From Biomphalaria glabrata (Eukaryota; Mollusca; Gastropoda; Planorbidae), in assembly GCF_947242115.1 (NCBI RefSeq), contig NC_074721.1, positions 18,087,501 through 18,151,500 of the forward strand: DNA of 64,000 bases. Direction: 5' to 3'. The notes beneath the pieces were generated by a model, which worked only from the letters and a program-made list of their open reading frames with translations, made no database searches and was not told where the DNA came from. Position 1 is the stretch's first letter; every line of letters begins with the position of its first letter. Made by a program: the position numbers and the translations under genes. Below are positions 45,397-56,761 of the stretch, piece by piece.

Positions 45397-46892
45397 CTGA
45401 AACATTACAAACATTTTTTTTTATTTATAATTTATCACAGACTAGAATAGAAATGTTGCCAGGAAAAATACCAATGGTTAGAATACACCTGATGCTACTT
45501 TTGTAGCCTTATTACTGGTTAAAATGCACCTAAACTTCATTAATTAAATCTGATAAGAAACATATATGTATCACACAAGTCCAAGTTTATCAGAGTGTCA
45601 GCAAATAATTAACTAGATATGTGAGTTTTATATTAAAGTACTGAATTTCAGGGGATAGATCCAACTTCACACCACATCATTTATTATTTCATGAACTCAT
45701 GGGTCTGGGTATGGCATGGAATGGAAACTAATATATATATGTGGTGTAGGCAAGGCATGGATTATAAATTGTCTTGTATAGATTAGATTGGGTAAAACTG
45801 CCAATCGAAGGTAACTTTTACTGATAGATCTGGATCAATTATAAATTTATGGGACCTAGGCCTGCATAAATTTTATCTTTTATTTATATATTTTATGTAC
45901 ATATATAACTAGTCTAGAATCTATAATTATATCTTAATAATAATTTTTGTAGATAGATGTCATATAATATCTAACATATTAAGTATAGATCAGTAGATTT
46001 AGAATTTTAGCTAGTGGAATATTTTTATATCCTAATCTGAACTGGATCTATATATCTAGACTGGATCTAGATCTAATTATTCTAGAAGCTTAGATCTAGA
46101 AGACTAGTTGTCAAGATTTGACTACACTATGGCTAATGCACTAGCTTAGTAGGCCTACTAGATAGATCAAGAGACAGAGTACTAATAGACTCGTCTTGCC
46201 TCGTTGGGCCTCTCAAATCAGCTATAGACTTTAGAGACAATTTAGGAAGGTGAATATCGATCCAATTCAAAGATCTACAATCTACATGTTAGAGTCTAGC
46301 TAAGGATGCTAGATCTAGTCTAGAAGGCTTATCAATAAAAAATAAAATCAATCATTTCTAAAGTTTGTAAAATTATATGTAGATCTAATCTATCTATTTT
46401 AGTATTTATAATATAATAAAAATCTATGTCTACTTTTTAAATATTTAAAATGATATGGCTGGTGATATTAATTATTTTAATTGAGACATTGACATACTGT
46501 CACATACAAAGTAACAAATAATTAGATCTTATACTAACTCATAGACTCATACCATATTGTATTAAACCTTCGAGTTTACGTTCCACTACCTTGACTTGAC
46601 TATATTGATTAAATAAAGGGCACTATGATTATAGATGTAGATTATTATCTATGATGATGATGTTTATCAACTGGTAGATCTATAAGTAGTATCGTCACTT
46701 TAAGTATAATCAGTATAACTACTGCATGTGTTTCATTCACTGTCTGTATCAAATATCATGTGAATGACTGAATGTGATGTGAAAGTGAAGTCTAGATTTA
46801 GAATAATTTAGATAGAATTGATAGATTATAGAATATAGATTTTTTTCTAGATCTACTACTAAAAAGTATTAACTATACTAACTATAGTGTTT
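45397..46892. other. AT-rich sequence with TAGATCT low complexity
   Basis: 'tagatctaga'-type words are dense at 45900-46400. If the small gene is real its promoter and 5' UTR exon would be here; none could be placed. Confidence 0.4.
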
Positions 46893-46896
46893 ATAC

Positions 46897-47825
46897 TGTT
46901 ACAAATGAACAGTGATAGGTAGAGGTCAACGTATGACCCCGGCGAGATGACACAGCAGCTAGTGTTCCCTGGAATCTACATGTACAAACAAAGACAGGAT
47001 GTGACGTGTCCACACGTGTTGTTCCAGGGGACGAACAGATCTAAGTAGGGGGACAGTTACTAATGAACAGTGACAGATAAAGGTCACTACGTGTGACCCC
47101 GACTTGATGACACTGCATCGAGTGTTTTCTGGAATCTACGTGTATAAATAAAGACCGGATGTGACGTTTCCTCACGTGTTATTTCAGAGGATACTAGCCG
47201 TGTTTGTGCAACTTTGGACAAGCGATTAGGGACTCTATATAAGCCAGAGAGTTAATGTGAAAGTCAGTCGTATGGAGTCGTATGGAGTCGTGAGTGAGCC
47301 GTTACAGTCGATACAGACGGTGTAAGACGTGTGCGGCTCTGTGGAAGAGAAATGTGTACGACTCGATGCAAGTTAACTAGGGTAGAGTTAACTGGAGTGG
47401 ACTATTGTCGTTAAAGTCTATACAGCGAACTACAGTGGACTTGAGCCGTTACAGTCGATACAGTCGATGTAAGACGTGTGCGGCTCTGATGTGGTAGACT
47501 AGAGTACGACTTGGTTCAGCTTTGGGAGACCTGGAGCGACACTGGAAAGTGTGTCGTTGGTCTGTTCTGTGGAATACGGCTCGATGCAAGTTGAAAAGAG
47601 ATGAATTGCAACGAAGTGAAGAGATGAATTGCAACGAAGTATAGCTAACTGTAAACTGACAGATATTGTACAGTCTTCTACGCTACATGTTACAGTAACG
47701 AATTGTTAGAGTTAATAGTCATTAAAGTTATATGAAACTGAAAGTTTAGTCGTCAAGTTCTTTACAGTGTTTTTATTTGTGTGCCAACTAATACATCTAG
47801 CCAGAAGATACAGAAATACGTAACA
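46897..47825 (+). mobile_element. Solo LTR (retrotransposon fossil), 929 bp
   Basis: It starts TGTTAC, ends GTAACA and is flanked by ATAC on both sides (46893-46896 and 47826-47829). A TATA box (ctctatataagcc) lies near 47232. The first third holds a duplicated block of about 150 bp (starts near 46898 and 47057), and 'gagccgttacagtcgataca' occurs twice. No gag or pol. A second copy of the family is at 51460. Confidence 0.75.
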
Positions 47826-47829
47826 ATAC

Positions 47830-48550
47830 TATGTCTATAGTATAGCCAGTATGACTCGTATGAGTATACTCATATACTGTAAAAGTGTATAATAGTAAGT
47901 ATAGCTATAGACAGACTAGATCATAGATGATCGATAGATCTAGAATCTAGACTAGATTCAATAGGAATAGATTTGACTAGATCTATAAATATTCATATTG
48001 ACAATTATTGATCTCATGTATGGTCTAGATCTAGATAAAATAGAGTGGATCTCATGACTGTCTATATTAGATCTATTGATTTTTTTTTAAAACGTTAAAT
48101 AAATCTAGACCTTAGTCTTTAACTTTAGTCTAGGCCTAGGTGTTGTAGATCTATATTATTCTAGATATTATACAAGAGATCTAGATCAATATAAGTTCGG
48201 TTTTTAAAAAATTCGCATTCGAAATTTTAAATACCCAGATTTAAGTATTTATATACCCATATTGGTAGGTCCGAGTTAATCATTTATTAGATCTATTAAA
48301 GCATGTCTATATAAAAGATTATTATTTTAAAAATATATTATTATATAAAAGATATAGTTATGAATATTTACTTTAAAAAATTAAAGAAAATGAATTTTTC
48401 ACTTTTGCCAATTAACACTCTGGCTATCAAAAAGGATGACTCCTCACTACTGTGAAAAGACGATAACTGCATGAGTTGGTTTGGAATTGTATTTTGTAAG
48501 ACTAATTTTCAAAACATATCCTTCATGAGAGAGAACGAAAAAATGTTATA
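47830..48550. other. AT-rich sequence with TAGATCT low complexity
   Basis: Dense 'ctagatct' words at 47920-48200. No gene supported. Confidence 0.45.
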
Positions 48551-48554
48551 AAAA

Positions 48555-48670
48555 AAAAAAAAAAGCTGGCTGGACTACGCAAATAATGGACCAGCCTCTC
48601 TCTCTTGATATCTTGTTAAGAACATTGGTGACCGGGAAAAGTGGATGGTTTGGTTGCGCGGGACAGATGA
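48555..48670 (+). mobile_element. LINE tail fragment (second type)
   Basis: 'ggaccagcctctctctcttg' and 'tgaccgggaaaagtggatgg' match 17830-17925 in the other fragment. Only about 110 bp are left. Confidence 0.65.
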
Positions 48671-48774
48671 TAAAAATGAAATGTACATAAAAAAAATCCA
48701 GATTTTGTGTAAAATACCCAAATGAGGAAGTACTGGAAACACCTATTTTAATGAAGTGGCCTTAAAAAAAAATC

Positions 48775-49042
48775 TTTTGTGACGATCCATTATTCAGGGA
48801 AATTGTATCTATTTTATCAGATAGTCAGAAAATGGATAAAGTTTTTACAGATCTAATAAAATATAGTGTGGGGAAGTTTTACTCTCAATGAAGGTCAATC
48901 CAAGTGGCTCTCGGAGTAAATTTCTTCTTTGGCATCCTCATCGATTTTTCAAATTGGTATGGTGCGCGAAAAAAGATGCGCGACGGCACTCTGATCAAAA
49001 AATCTCGAAGCTGGTGTTCCATTAGTATAGTTCCATGATCAG
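48775..49042 (-). repeat. Inverted repeat arm B (right)
   Basis: Reverse complement of 40313-40605, with a few small differences. Confidence 0.8.
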
Positions 49043-49124
49043 ACTATACGCCTTTAGGTATTTCCGCATGTTATTAAAGAGCCAAATAATCACTCTATAG
49101 AATGCTTAAAAGAGTACTGTATTT

Positions 49125-49185
49125 TTAAAGGCTCCCGTAAGGGGAAAATCCACTATTAGATTTGTGCAAACTTTACCTTTTTTTT
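49125..49185 (-). repeat. 3' end fragment of the 3.6-kb family
   Basis: On the - strand it reads 'gtttgcacaaatctaatagt' followed by a 'ccccttacgggagcc' hairpin, as at 7930-7972. It lies between right arms B and A. Confidence 0.55.
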
Positions 49186-49189
49186 TTTT

Positions 49190-49606
49190 GAAAGTATTTT
49201 TATGTTTCATGTACATTTGTGTTCATTGTTAATGTGAGCAGGTCAGGAGGCGCTGGAGACCTTCTCTCTGCTCAACTTTAAATTTTATACAGAAGGCAGA
49301 TGTTAGCGCTACTGGGTGGGCTAAATCTGTGACACCTCAGTCTACGACCAAGGGGCTAGAGTCACCTAAGTAACCAGGCATACTAATCTAAACTAAATGA
49401 AAGCACCAACGAAACTTTACTTGAAATAAAATAAGACAAAATGAAAACTTTATTTAAGTACAAAAAAATAAATCAATAATAAAATAATATATACACTAAA
49501 ACCCAAACAACTAATACTAATCCAACCACTACTAAAACCCTCTAGTCTAGAATCTACAATATTCTACAACTAGTACAAACAACACTAAACCTAAATCTAT
49601 ACCTAA
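49190..49606. other. Segment between right arms B and A, no supported feature
   Basis: No reading frame or repeat unit could be supported. It does not match the segment between the left arms. Confidence 0.4.
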
Positions 49607-49850
49607 ATCTATAAAAAGTAACACCCAACAAACTCTAGTCTAGATCTTCAATCTGCAATATCCTACAACAAACCAGTAACACTGACTAAAACACACCTTA
49701 CAACTCCACATCAGAGACTAAATCTATCTAGATCTAAACAGCCAAAGGCAATGGTACTAAATACAGCAGCGGTTAAAGCAGCAATAACACAGCATTAAAA
49801 ATAGCCACTGGTCAACTGTACACGCAACTGTTTTAAAACAGCAAGTACAT
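49607..49850 (-). repeat. Inverted repeat arm A (right)
   Basis: Reverse complement of 39010-39250, from 'acacccaacaaactctagtc' to 'gcaactgttttaaaacag'. Confidence 0.75.
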
Positions 49851-50492
49851 CACTTTTTATACTATCCCGCACTAACCTATATAAAAATATGCGTAAGTCC
49901 AATTATAAAATCTGACATTAACCTATAAAAATAAAATATATGAAAATAGCTCTAACCTATACAACAAAAATACATATAAAAAAAGCTCTGGGAGCGCAAG
50001 CACACATTAGATAAATCATTTCCTTTAAGAATCTTAAAGTGTAATCGAATTAATTTCAACCATTTTATGTCAGTCTGTCAACAAATTGGTACCTCCGACA
50101 CAAACTGCTACATTATTGTGAGAGATTAAATCATATTAATAAACACCACAACTCTCAAATACAAACTTTAAAATTAAAGGTACCAGCTTTATGGTAGTTT
50201 TTTTTAGATAAGTTTTATCCAACTAAGAAACTACACATACCTGACATAGATGACATTGTTTAAGTAATTTATATTTAGCCTAAAAACTAATGGGGTGCTA
50301 AAATGTTTTTTCAACCGGAACTTTGACACTAGGGTACTAGATATAAATAAAAACGAGAAAAACATGTATTGATTGTAAAATTAAAACCTAAAAACACAAT
50401 TTCTTTAACAACCAATATGAAAGTATTTTCTTTCTCTGCATCATGAAGCTGTCAAAACGTATTGCAATTATGGATCAAAAGGGAAGAAAAAA

Positions 50493-50702
50493 GTTATTTT
50501 ATTATCAAATATCAAATAGACATTTGTTATTATCAAATATCAAATAGACATTCGTTATTATCAAAAAACCAAAGACTTTTGTTATTATCAAATATCAAAT
50601 ATATATTTTGTTATTATTAATTACATAATTGACAGTGTTATTATCAAGTATCAAATAGAGATTTGTTATTATCAAATATCAAATAGAAATGTGTTATTAT
50701 TG
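50493..50702 (+). repeat. Minisatellite, about 30-bp unit, 6-7 copies
   Basis: The unit 'ttgttattatcaaatatcaa' plus 'atagacat' repeats with drift. Confidence 0.8.
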
Positions 50703-50829
50703 TTTTTATTCCTACACAAATTTGCCATCATAGTTCATTTTCCACATTTCAGCGCTGAGATTGACTTAGTTGACAAGATACTAGTGGTCACAGCATTAGG
50801 TAAGGGTGTTGGTGACATGCTGTGACTAT

Positions 50830-51060
50830 TGATGGCCTAGAGACAAAAGAAACCTTTCAACTACCGAGACTAAAGGCCAAACAAAAGAGTGAGCAGTGAT
50901 GACACCTGTGGTAAAAGATCAATAAGAAATATGGTTGTCTAAGTTTGAGAAAAGGACAGATAAGAGAGACAATTGTCCCCCTCTGCACAATAACACACCA
51001 ATAGCTTCTACGTCCAATGTTTTGAGGGAAAGGCTAGATAGCTGGTCCTAAACACTTAGC
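50830..51060 (+). repeat. Diverged dispersed repeat, pair of 39655-39900
   Basis: Shared words in the same order: 'agacaaaagaaa.cctttcaact', 'ccgagac', 'gagcagtgatgacac', 'aagatcaataag', 'gtttgaga...ggaca'. Nature unknown. Confidence 0.45.
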
Positions 51061-51459
51061 TACATAAAACACGATAGTAACTTACAATAGTGTTCAAACT
51101 TAATCATTTTGAGTCTTGAATCAAACATTCTTGAATTTTATTTATATTTTAACATTGCTAATTTCAAATCTAAAATCAACTTATAAGATAAAGAAAATAT
51201 CGTGGGAAAGGTGAGTGTGTGTTTCTATTAAGAAGATTGATTTTCACATAATTTTTTCCATCATCGCACAATTTTATGAACCTGTTTGTAAGTGTAAGAT
51301 AGGTCTATGAATTGTATTGCCTCTTGGAACTTCAAATTTCTAACTCTATAAATATTTCATTGTTCTTGTTTTCCATTGGTAGTTCTACTAATAGACATCG
51401 AATTTATAGATGTATGTTGTTGCTAGATAATGACTTCTATTCCCAGTTTTCTAAGATAT

Positions 51460-52047
51460 TGTTACAAAAAACAGTGACACGTAGAGGTCACTGCTTGTGA
51501 CCCGGGCAAGATGATATAGCAGCGAGGTTTTCTGGAATCTTCGCGTGTAAACAAAGACAAGATGTGACGTGTCCTCACGTGATGTTCCAGAAGGTACTAG
51601 CAGTGTTTTTATAATGTTGGAGGAGTGATTAGGGACTCTATAAAAACTAAAGGGTTAATGTGAAAAGTAAGTCGTCGGTACAGTCGTCATTACTGTTGTC
51701 TATTGTGCGGGACAGTAAAAGAGAGATTTTTACGATTCGATGCAAGTTGACTAGTGTAGAGTTAACTGGAGTGGACTACAGTCGTTAAAGTCTATACTGC
51801 GAACTTGAGCCGTTACAGTCGATACAGTCGATGTAAGACGTGTGCGGCTCTGATTCGGTAGACTTGTGTACGACTAGTAACAGCTAAGTAGAGTGGAATA
51901 TGGCTCGATGGAAGCTGACAAGAGATGAATTGCTACGAAGTATAGCTAACTGTAAACTGACAGATATTGTAGTCTTCTACGCTACATGTTACAACGACGA
52001 ATCGTTAGAGTTTATAGTCAATAAAGTTATATGAAGCTGACAAGTTC
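51460..52047 (+). mobile_element. LTR copy (retrotransposon fossil), incomplete
   Basis: It starts TGTTACAAAAAACAGTG and follows the LTR at 46897 in order: 'tgtgacgtgtcctcacgtg', 'gattagggactctata', 'agtcgatgtaagacgtgtgc' and 'gacagatattgtagtctt'. The end differs from the other copy and no matching target duplication is seen, so it is broken. It has one copy of the block that is doubled at 46897. Confidence 0.7.
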
Positions 52048-52368
52048 GAGCATAAAAGACTGCATCTGGAAACGTCTTCTGCATCTCCAACCATCCACTA
52101 GTTTTCTAGCTGGGAGGTATTCATCCAGCCTTTTATACCGCTCATAGCAGGTCAGTACTGACCTTTCCCTCTTAAGGTTTAGTGGACCTATATTAGCCAT
52201 TATTTCAGCCGCATTTACTGGACCCTATCAGTGGAAGAGAGGAGGCGGGTATCACCATTGTTACGTGTAAATGTAATTAGAAAAATGTCTTTGTCTACCA
52301 AATTAGGAAAACGTAATTATCTTCTGTTCCAGCTGTTTGAAGTCGAACTCTAACAAAACGTCATATAA

Positions 52369-52490
52369 ACTGTCGCCTGCATCTTGAAACTGTCGCCTGC
52401 ATCTTGAAACTGTCGCCTGCATCTTGAAACTGTCGCCTGCATCTTGAAATTGTCGCCTGCATTTTGAAACTGTTGCCTGCATCTTGAAAC
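52369..52490 (-). repeat. Minisatellite, 20-bp unit, about 6 copies
   Basis: The unit GTCGCCTGCATCTTGAAACT repeats almost perfectly. On the - strand all three frames are open over it and give the same 20-residue period (…QATVSRCRRQFQDAGDSFKM…), because 20 is not divisible by 3. There is no sign of a host gene around it. Confidence 0.9.
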
Positions 52491-52897
52491 ACACTTTTTG
52501 GGGTAACCTGACATTGCCAAGAAGCTGACGATTTGAACATTAGGGTAAGTAAAGAGAATTGAGACATAATAATAAAAGATTTCAACACTTTTGAGTGTGT
52601 GTGATTCGCTACGTTTAGATTTCAAACAACTTTAGTGCTAGTTAGCATTTCATTTCACATTCATCTATATCTTGCTGTATGAGAGCAACAGTTACTTTTA
52701 GCCTTTGCAAAAATCATTTTTGAATAAGTACGTATCTTTTATATACAAATACATATGTACATATGTACCATTTTCTTAAAGTTAGATACGCTATCTTACA
52801 CGAGCTTTTTCTACAAAAATGGCCAGACTACATTAACGTAGCCTCACAGTTATAGGAATAATTATCGGGTTGGCATTTCAATAAAGTAAATTAAAAA

Positions 52898-53141
52898 ATT
52901 CCTCTTTCAGACCTAGTGATCTAAGATCAAATGATGTAAGGGTCATCTGTTTATGTGGCCCACTGTTAACAAGGGGTTCATGTGACAAACGACCAACCAC
53001 TTTACTTTCTCCAACTTATATAAGGTACCCATTAGAGCTCAGAGGTTCCAGAAAGTAAAAAATCCCAATCTACACCAAGATTCGAGCCCGGAACTCCCGG
53101 TTCAGAAGCCAAGTGATTTACCACTCAGCCACTGCGCTTCC
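52898..53141 (+). repeat. tRNA-like SINE (first family)
   Basis: From 'attcctctttcagacctagt' to 'cagccactgcgcttcc', with 'accaagattcgagcccgg'. Moderately diverged copy. Confidence 0.7.
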
Positions 53142-53750
53142 ATCGTTTTTAATTTCACCTGTAAGCAGAAGGTCCAATTGTCATTTTTGTTGTTGCTGTT
53201 GTTAATAACTATAAATATTGTATATAAATATAGTCGTTTCATTTATACATATAAAAAAAACATCTCGTATTACTTAAAGTTTCATTACAACTCATATAGG
53301 TTAAAAGTTCGCATATTATTATTAATGAAACACGCACATTTTTTTTTTCGAAACTAATAGTTTACCTTTGTCCTGGGCACTGTCCCCATGCACGATTGGC
53401 AACACGGGACAGCGCGTAGGCTTCAAGTTCAGCGTCAATGAGAAACTTCCTTCAGCTTAAAGGAAGAGCCTGGAAGAGTTCTGGAACAAGAGAAGAGAGG
53501 CGTCGTTTGTTATATCTCTTGACCCTTGAGACGCTGTTACCGTGGACATAAGAAACATTATGGGCTGTGTGTGTTTTTGGTGATTAACAGCTGGCGTGTC
53601 TGAAAAGTGAATTGGCAGAAGGGACTGGTGAAATAATATATATATATATATCCTTTCATTTTGCATGTTCTGTCAACGGTTTGAAGGACTCGAACCCAAG
53701 ACCCCAAAAACCTTTTTGTGTTTGTTGGTTTTATCATCTATACCAACCAA
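53142..53750. other. Intergenic sequence, no supported gene
   Basis: AT-rich with a TA run near 53636-53652 and a tRNA-like 'aggactcgaacccaagacc' word near 53685. Nothing more could be supported. Confidence 0.4.
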
Positions 53751-53753
53751 CCT

Positions 53754-54388
53754 ATGCCCAACCTAATTTGACCTGCGGGCCAATTTTAATTTCCGACACT
53801 CGTGTCGCGGGCCACATGAACGAAAAAGTACAAAAATGAAATTTACATGAAACTATTTGTAATAGAAGCCTGTGAATCTAGTACTTAATTAATGGGATAT
53901 TTGAAGTTAACCTTCTTTTAAGCTTCAGAGAAAGGCTTCATTTCTCTACTTAAAATGTGAGCAATATTGTATCTAGCTTTACCATTGACTCATTTTCTTG
54001 TCTCTTAGTTGAACGAATCAAGAATACCGTCATATTTTATTTTAATAATCTGTTTATATATTGTTTATTTTTAAAACAGACACACTTTCTTTTCAAATCA
54101 AATATGTTGGTTTATTATCATTTTCTACAAAAAGTAAAAATCCGTTCACTTCTCCTGGTAGATTCCACACTTAGGGTCCCATTTTATAAATGCATAAATG
54201 CTAAAAGTCATGGTACCAATCCATCAGAGAAAGATTGAAGCCCTAACGAAGGTAAAGATACATTTTTCAACCTTTTTTTTTTCTTTTTGGAGGGTGATTT
54301 TCTACAATTTGTGCCGACATATCGGCGGGCCGGATGGAACCACCTCATGGGCGGATCAGGCCAGCGGGCCATATTTTGGGCATCACTG
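53754..54388. mobile_element. Non-autonomous hAT-like element
   Basis: The left end reads ATGCCCAAC...CTGCGGGCC and the right end GCGGGCC...TTGGGCATCACTG, which is the inverted form. CAGTGATGCCCAA is a typical hAT-type terminus; the outermost bases are lost on the left. The inside has more 'gcgggcc' words and no transposase. A tail of another copy lies at 54725-54775. Confidence 0.6.
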
Positions 54389-54867
54389 ATCTATACATTA
54401 AATAACTTGAAATAAACATCATGATTTGTTCTGGCTTACTTTTGTGAAGTTTTTTTTTCTTATTATTTAGCAGCAGTATTGAACCAATTACGAAACATGT
54501 AATATTGGTTGAAATGTTTTAATTTAAATCTACACACAGCACTGTGTTGGCCACTGGGAATAGTTGAAAGGCAAAGTGAATTGTTCTATGGATATTATAG
54601 ATGAAATATTAATAAAGTTTACGCAAAAGTTTGACGCTTCCTTATTCTAAAAGAAATTGTTTAGGGAGTGTCTCAGTTCGCAGAGGCGATAGTTGAAGAA
54701 AGGTCATTGATTTCTATTTCTACTTGCTGGATATGACCTGCGGCTTGCTGCCTTTACTTTGGGTATTACTGATCTACTGGACCAAAAGTAGATCTATGTT
54801 TAACATGTAAATGTTCCTTTCGCATTTTTTTTTAAATTTTAACACGAAAATAAAAGAATGTGATTAT

Positions 54868-56398
54868 GGGTTTACTCTTGGGGTCGAATGACCATTTGCC
54901 AGGGGTCGCCTAAGACCATCGGAAAATTGTGCATTTTTTTGTTGCTATTTTTCATCGGAATTTTGTTTGTTTCTAATGTGATGTAACAAGCATATTAAAT
55001 TTCTATAGTCGAAATACATTAATATTTATCGTGCTGTAAGATTGATAAACTATTCAGAATATAGTATTTTTAAAAAATATGAAACGATCGTCATATATTC
55101 ATAACATAAAATAAAAAGTAGGGATAACAAATACAGATCTAACAACATGGATATAAAGCCAGAAGATACAAATGACATTTTGTTTGAAGGTGTACATTAT
55201 TTATTTGGTAGTTACTTCTTTGTTTTTCTTTTTTTTTTGTTATTGTTATTCGAAAATGCCTGTTATTGCAGAATAAATTGTTAAACTATTGGAAGAACCG
55301 TCCATTAATTGCATCGTAACACCAATGCGGGATCAACAATTTCTATGGGAAAGATCTAATCACGTTGTGAATGAAAATTTATGTAATAATATGCCATCGT
55401 TTTAGAGTCCATGTTATGAAAGGAAATAAATTCATTCTGGAACAACCCATAAACACGGACAAAAGAACGCTGAGAAAAGATAACAAAAGGACAATTCTTT
55501 GCGGTATGTTTTACTTCAATAGTTTAAGCAGAAATTGAAATACCTCAATGCGTCATTTGTAAAGAATTGCTCTCTGCCGAATGTATGAGGCCGAAAAAAT
55601 GTCAGAGCTTTGCCGATAAGGACATCAAGTATTTTAGTTTTGAAGGCTGATGGAGTCAAGAAATTCAGACTAAATTAAAACATGGCAGCCCAAGAGCTTC
55701 TTATTAAATGGCTTTCAGAATTGACAGAGTTCTGAAACCTCACACCATTACCAAGAAGTTACTGTCAGCAGCCAAGTACATTGCACTAGTTATGATTGGA
55801 GCTAATTTTCTAATAAATTTATTGAAATGTTCATATCTAATGACACTGTTTACAAGAGAATAGTTGACATGGCTTGTTATTATCTCTCAGGTAATTCAGG
55901 AAATGATGTCTGCTCCTCCTCCAATATTTAGCATCCAGCTTGATGAGTCCACAGACGTTGTAATTTGTTCACAGTTACTGGTTTACTTGAGATGCATACA
56001 TAATGGCCAGTTTAAAGATAGAACGCTAACCTCTTGAAGATGTAAGCATGAGATGTAATTGACAAAGTTGATTAATTTTTGGAAAAGTAGAGATAGGTCT
56101 TGGAAAAATATTTGTGGTGTCTGCACAGATCGTGCTCTTATTGAATTTCTCTTCAATGTCAGTTACACATCTCTGGATCAATTGTTTGCAGTCATTCTGT
56201 TCTAGTTGAGATCTTGTTTTCACGATTTCCTCTTCCATTTGCAACAACATATCTTTGAGAAACATGATTTTAACACTAACTAAAGAACATTTACCTTACC
56301 CAAAGGAAGGATTTTTTTTTCAATGGTTGGGGGTCGTCACTTAGTGGAAATTATATTAGGGGGCCGCGGAGCTAAAAAGTTTGAGAACCGCTGCGTTA
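54868..56398 (+). pseudogene. hAT transposase relic (ZBED5/SCAND3-like)
   Basis: A BED-type finger start (PQCVICKELLSAECMRPKK) reads near 55535-55595, and FSIQLDESTDVVICSQLLVY near 55930-55985; these are hallmarks of the hAT transposase group that includes the domesticated ZBED5 proteins. Many stops and frame changes lie between. The flanks carry the usual element ends: 'caggggtcgcctaagaccat' near 54899 and 'aaaaagtttgagaaccgctg' near 56370. It is a dead, internally shortened element, not a host ZBED gene. Confidence 0.7.
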
Positions 56399-56761
56399 AG
56401 CCAACATATTCATATTCAATTTAAAATACGTAAGAAAGTGGTTTACTCGATTTGTTAATACATGTAAACATGTAAATAATAGTGAAGGACAACGATATAG
56501 GAGGCTTAAGTATCCCTACAGAATACTTACAGAGTTACTCTATTGAAAAAGCATTGTATAACTATAAACAAACAAGTTATACACTATACAATTATCAGTC
56601 CCTAAGTGTCATATTATGCATACAAATATTAAGTTAGACCAGTAGAGAAAGTAGTCTTGAATCATAATGTAAGTAATACAATACAAAAGTCTAACTAGAA
56701 AAGCTAGACACTATAAAACGAACAGTTCTAAGTGTGTCATATTAAGCCTACAGTTACTGAG
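56399..56761. other. Flank of the gypsy relic, no supported feature
   Basis: It may contain LTR remains; two similar 'taagtgtcatatta.gc.tacag' blocks occur near 56602 and 56733. Too weak for a call. Confidence 0.3.

Noticed and set aside
52369-52490. CRISPR-like array
   Set aside because: Units are directly adjacent with no unique spacers; the same is true of the arrays at 20227, 38794 and 50493, and the genome is animal.
54868-56398. Host ZBED5-like gene
   Set aside because: Many stops and frame changes and typical transposon ends on both sides show it is a dead transposon.
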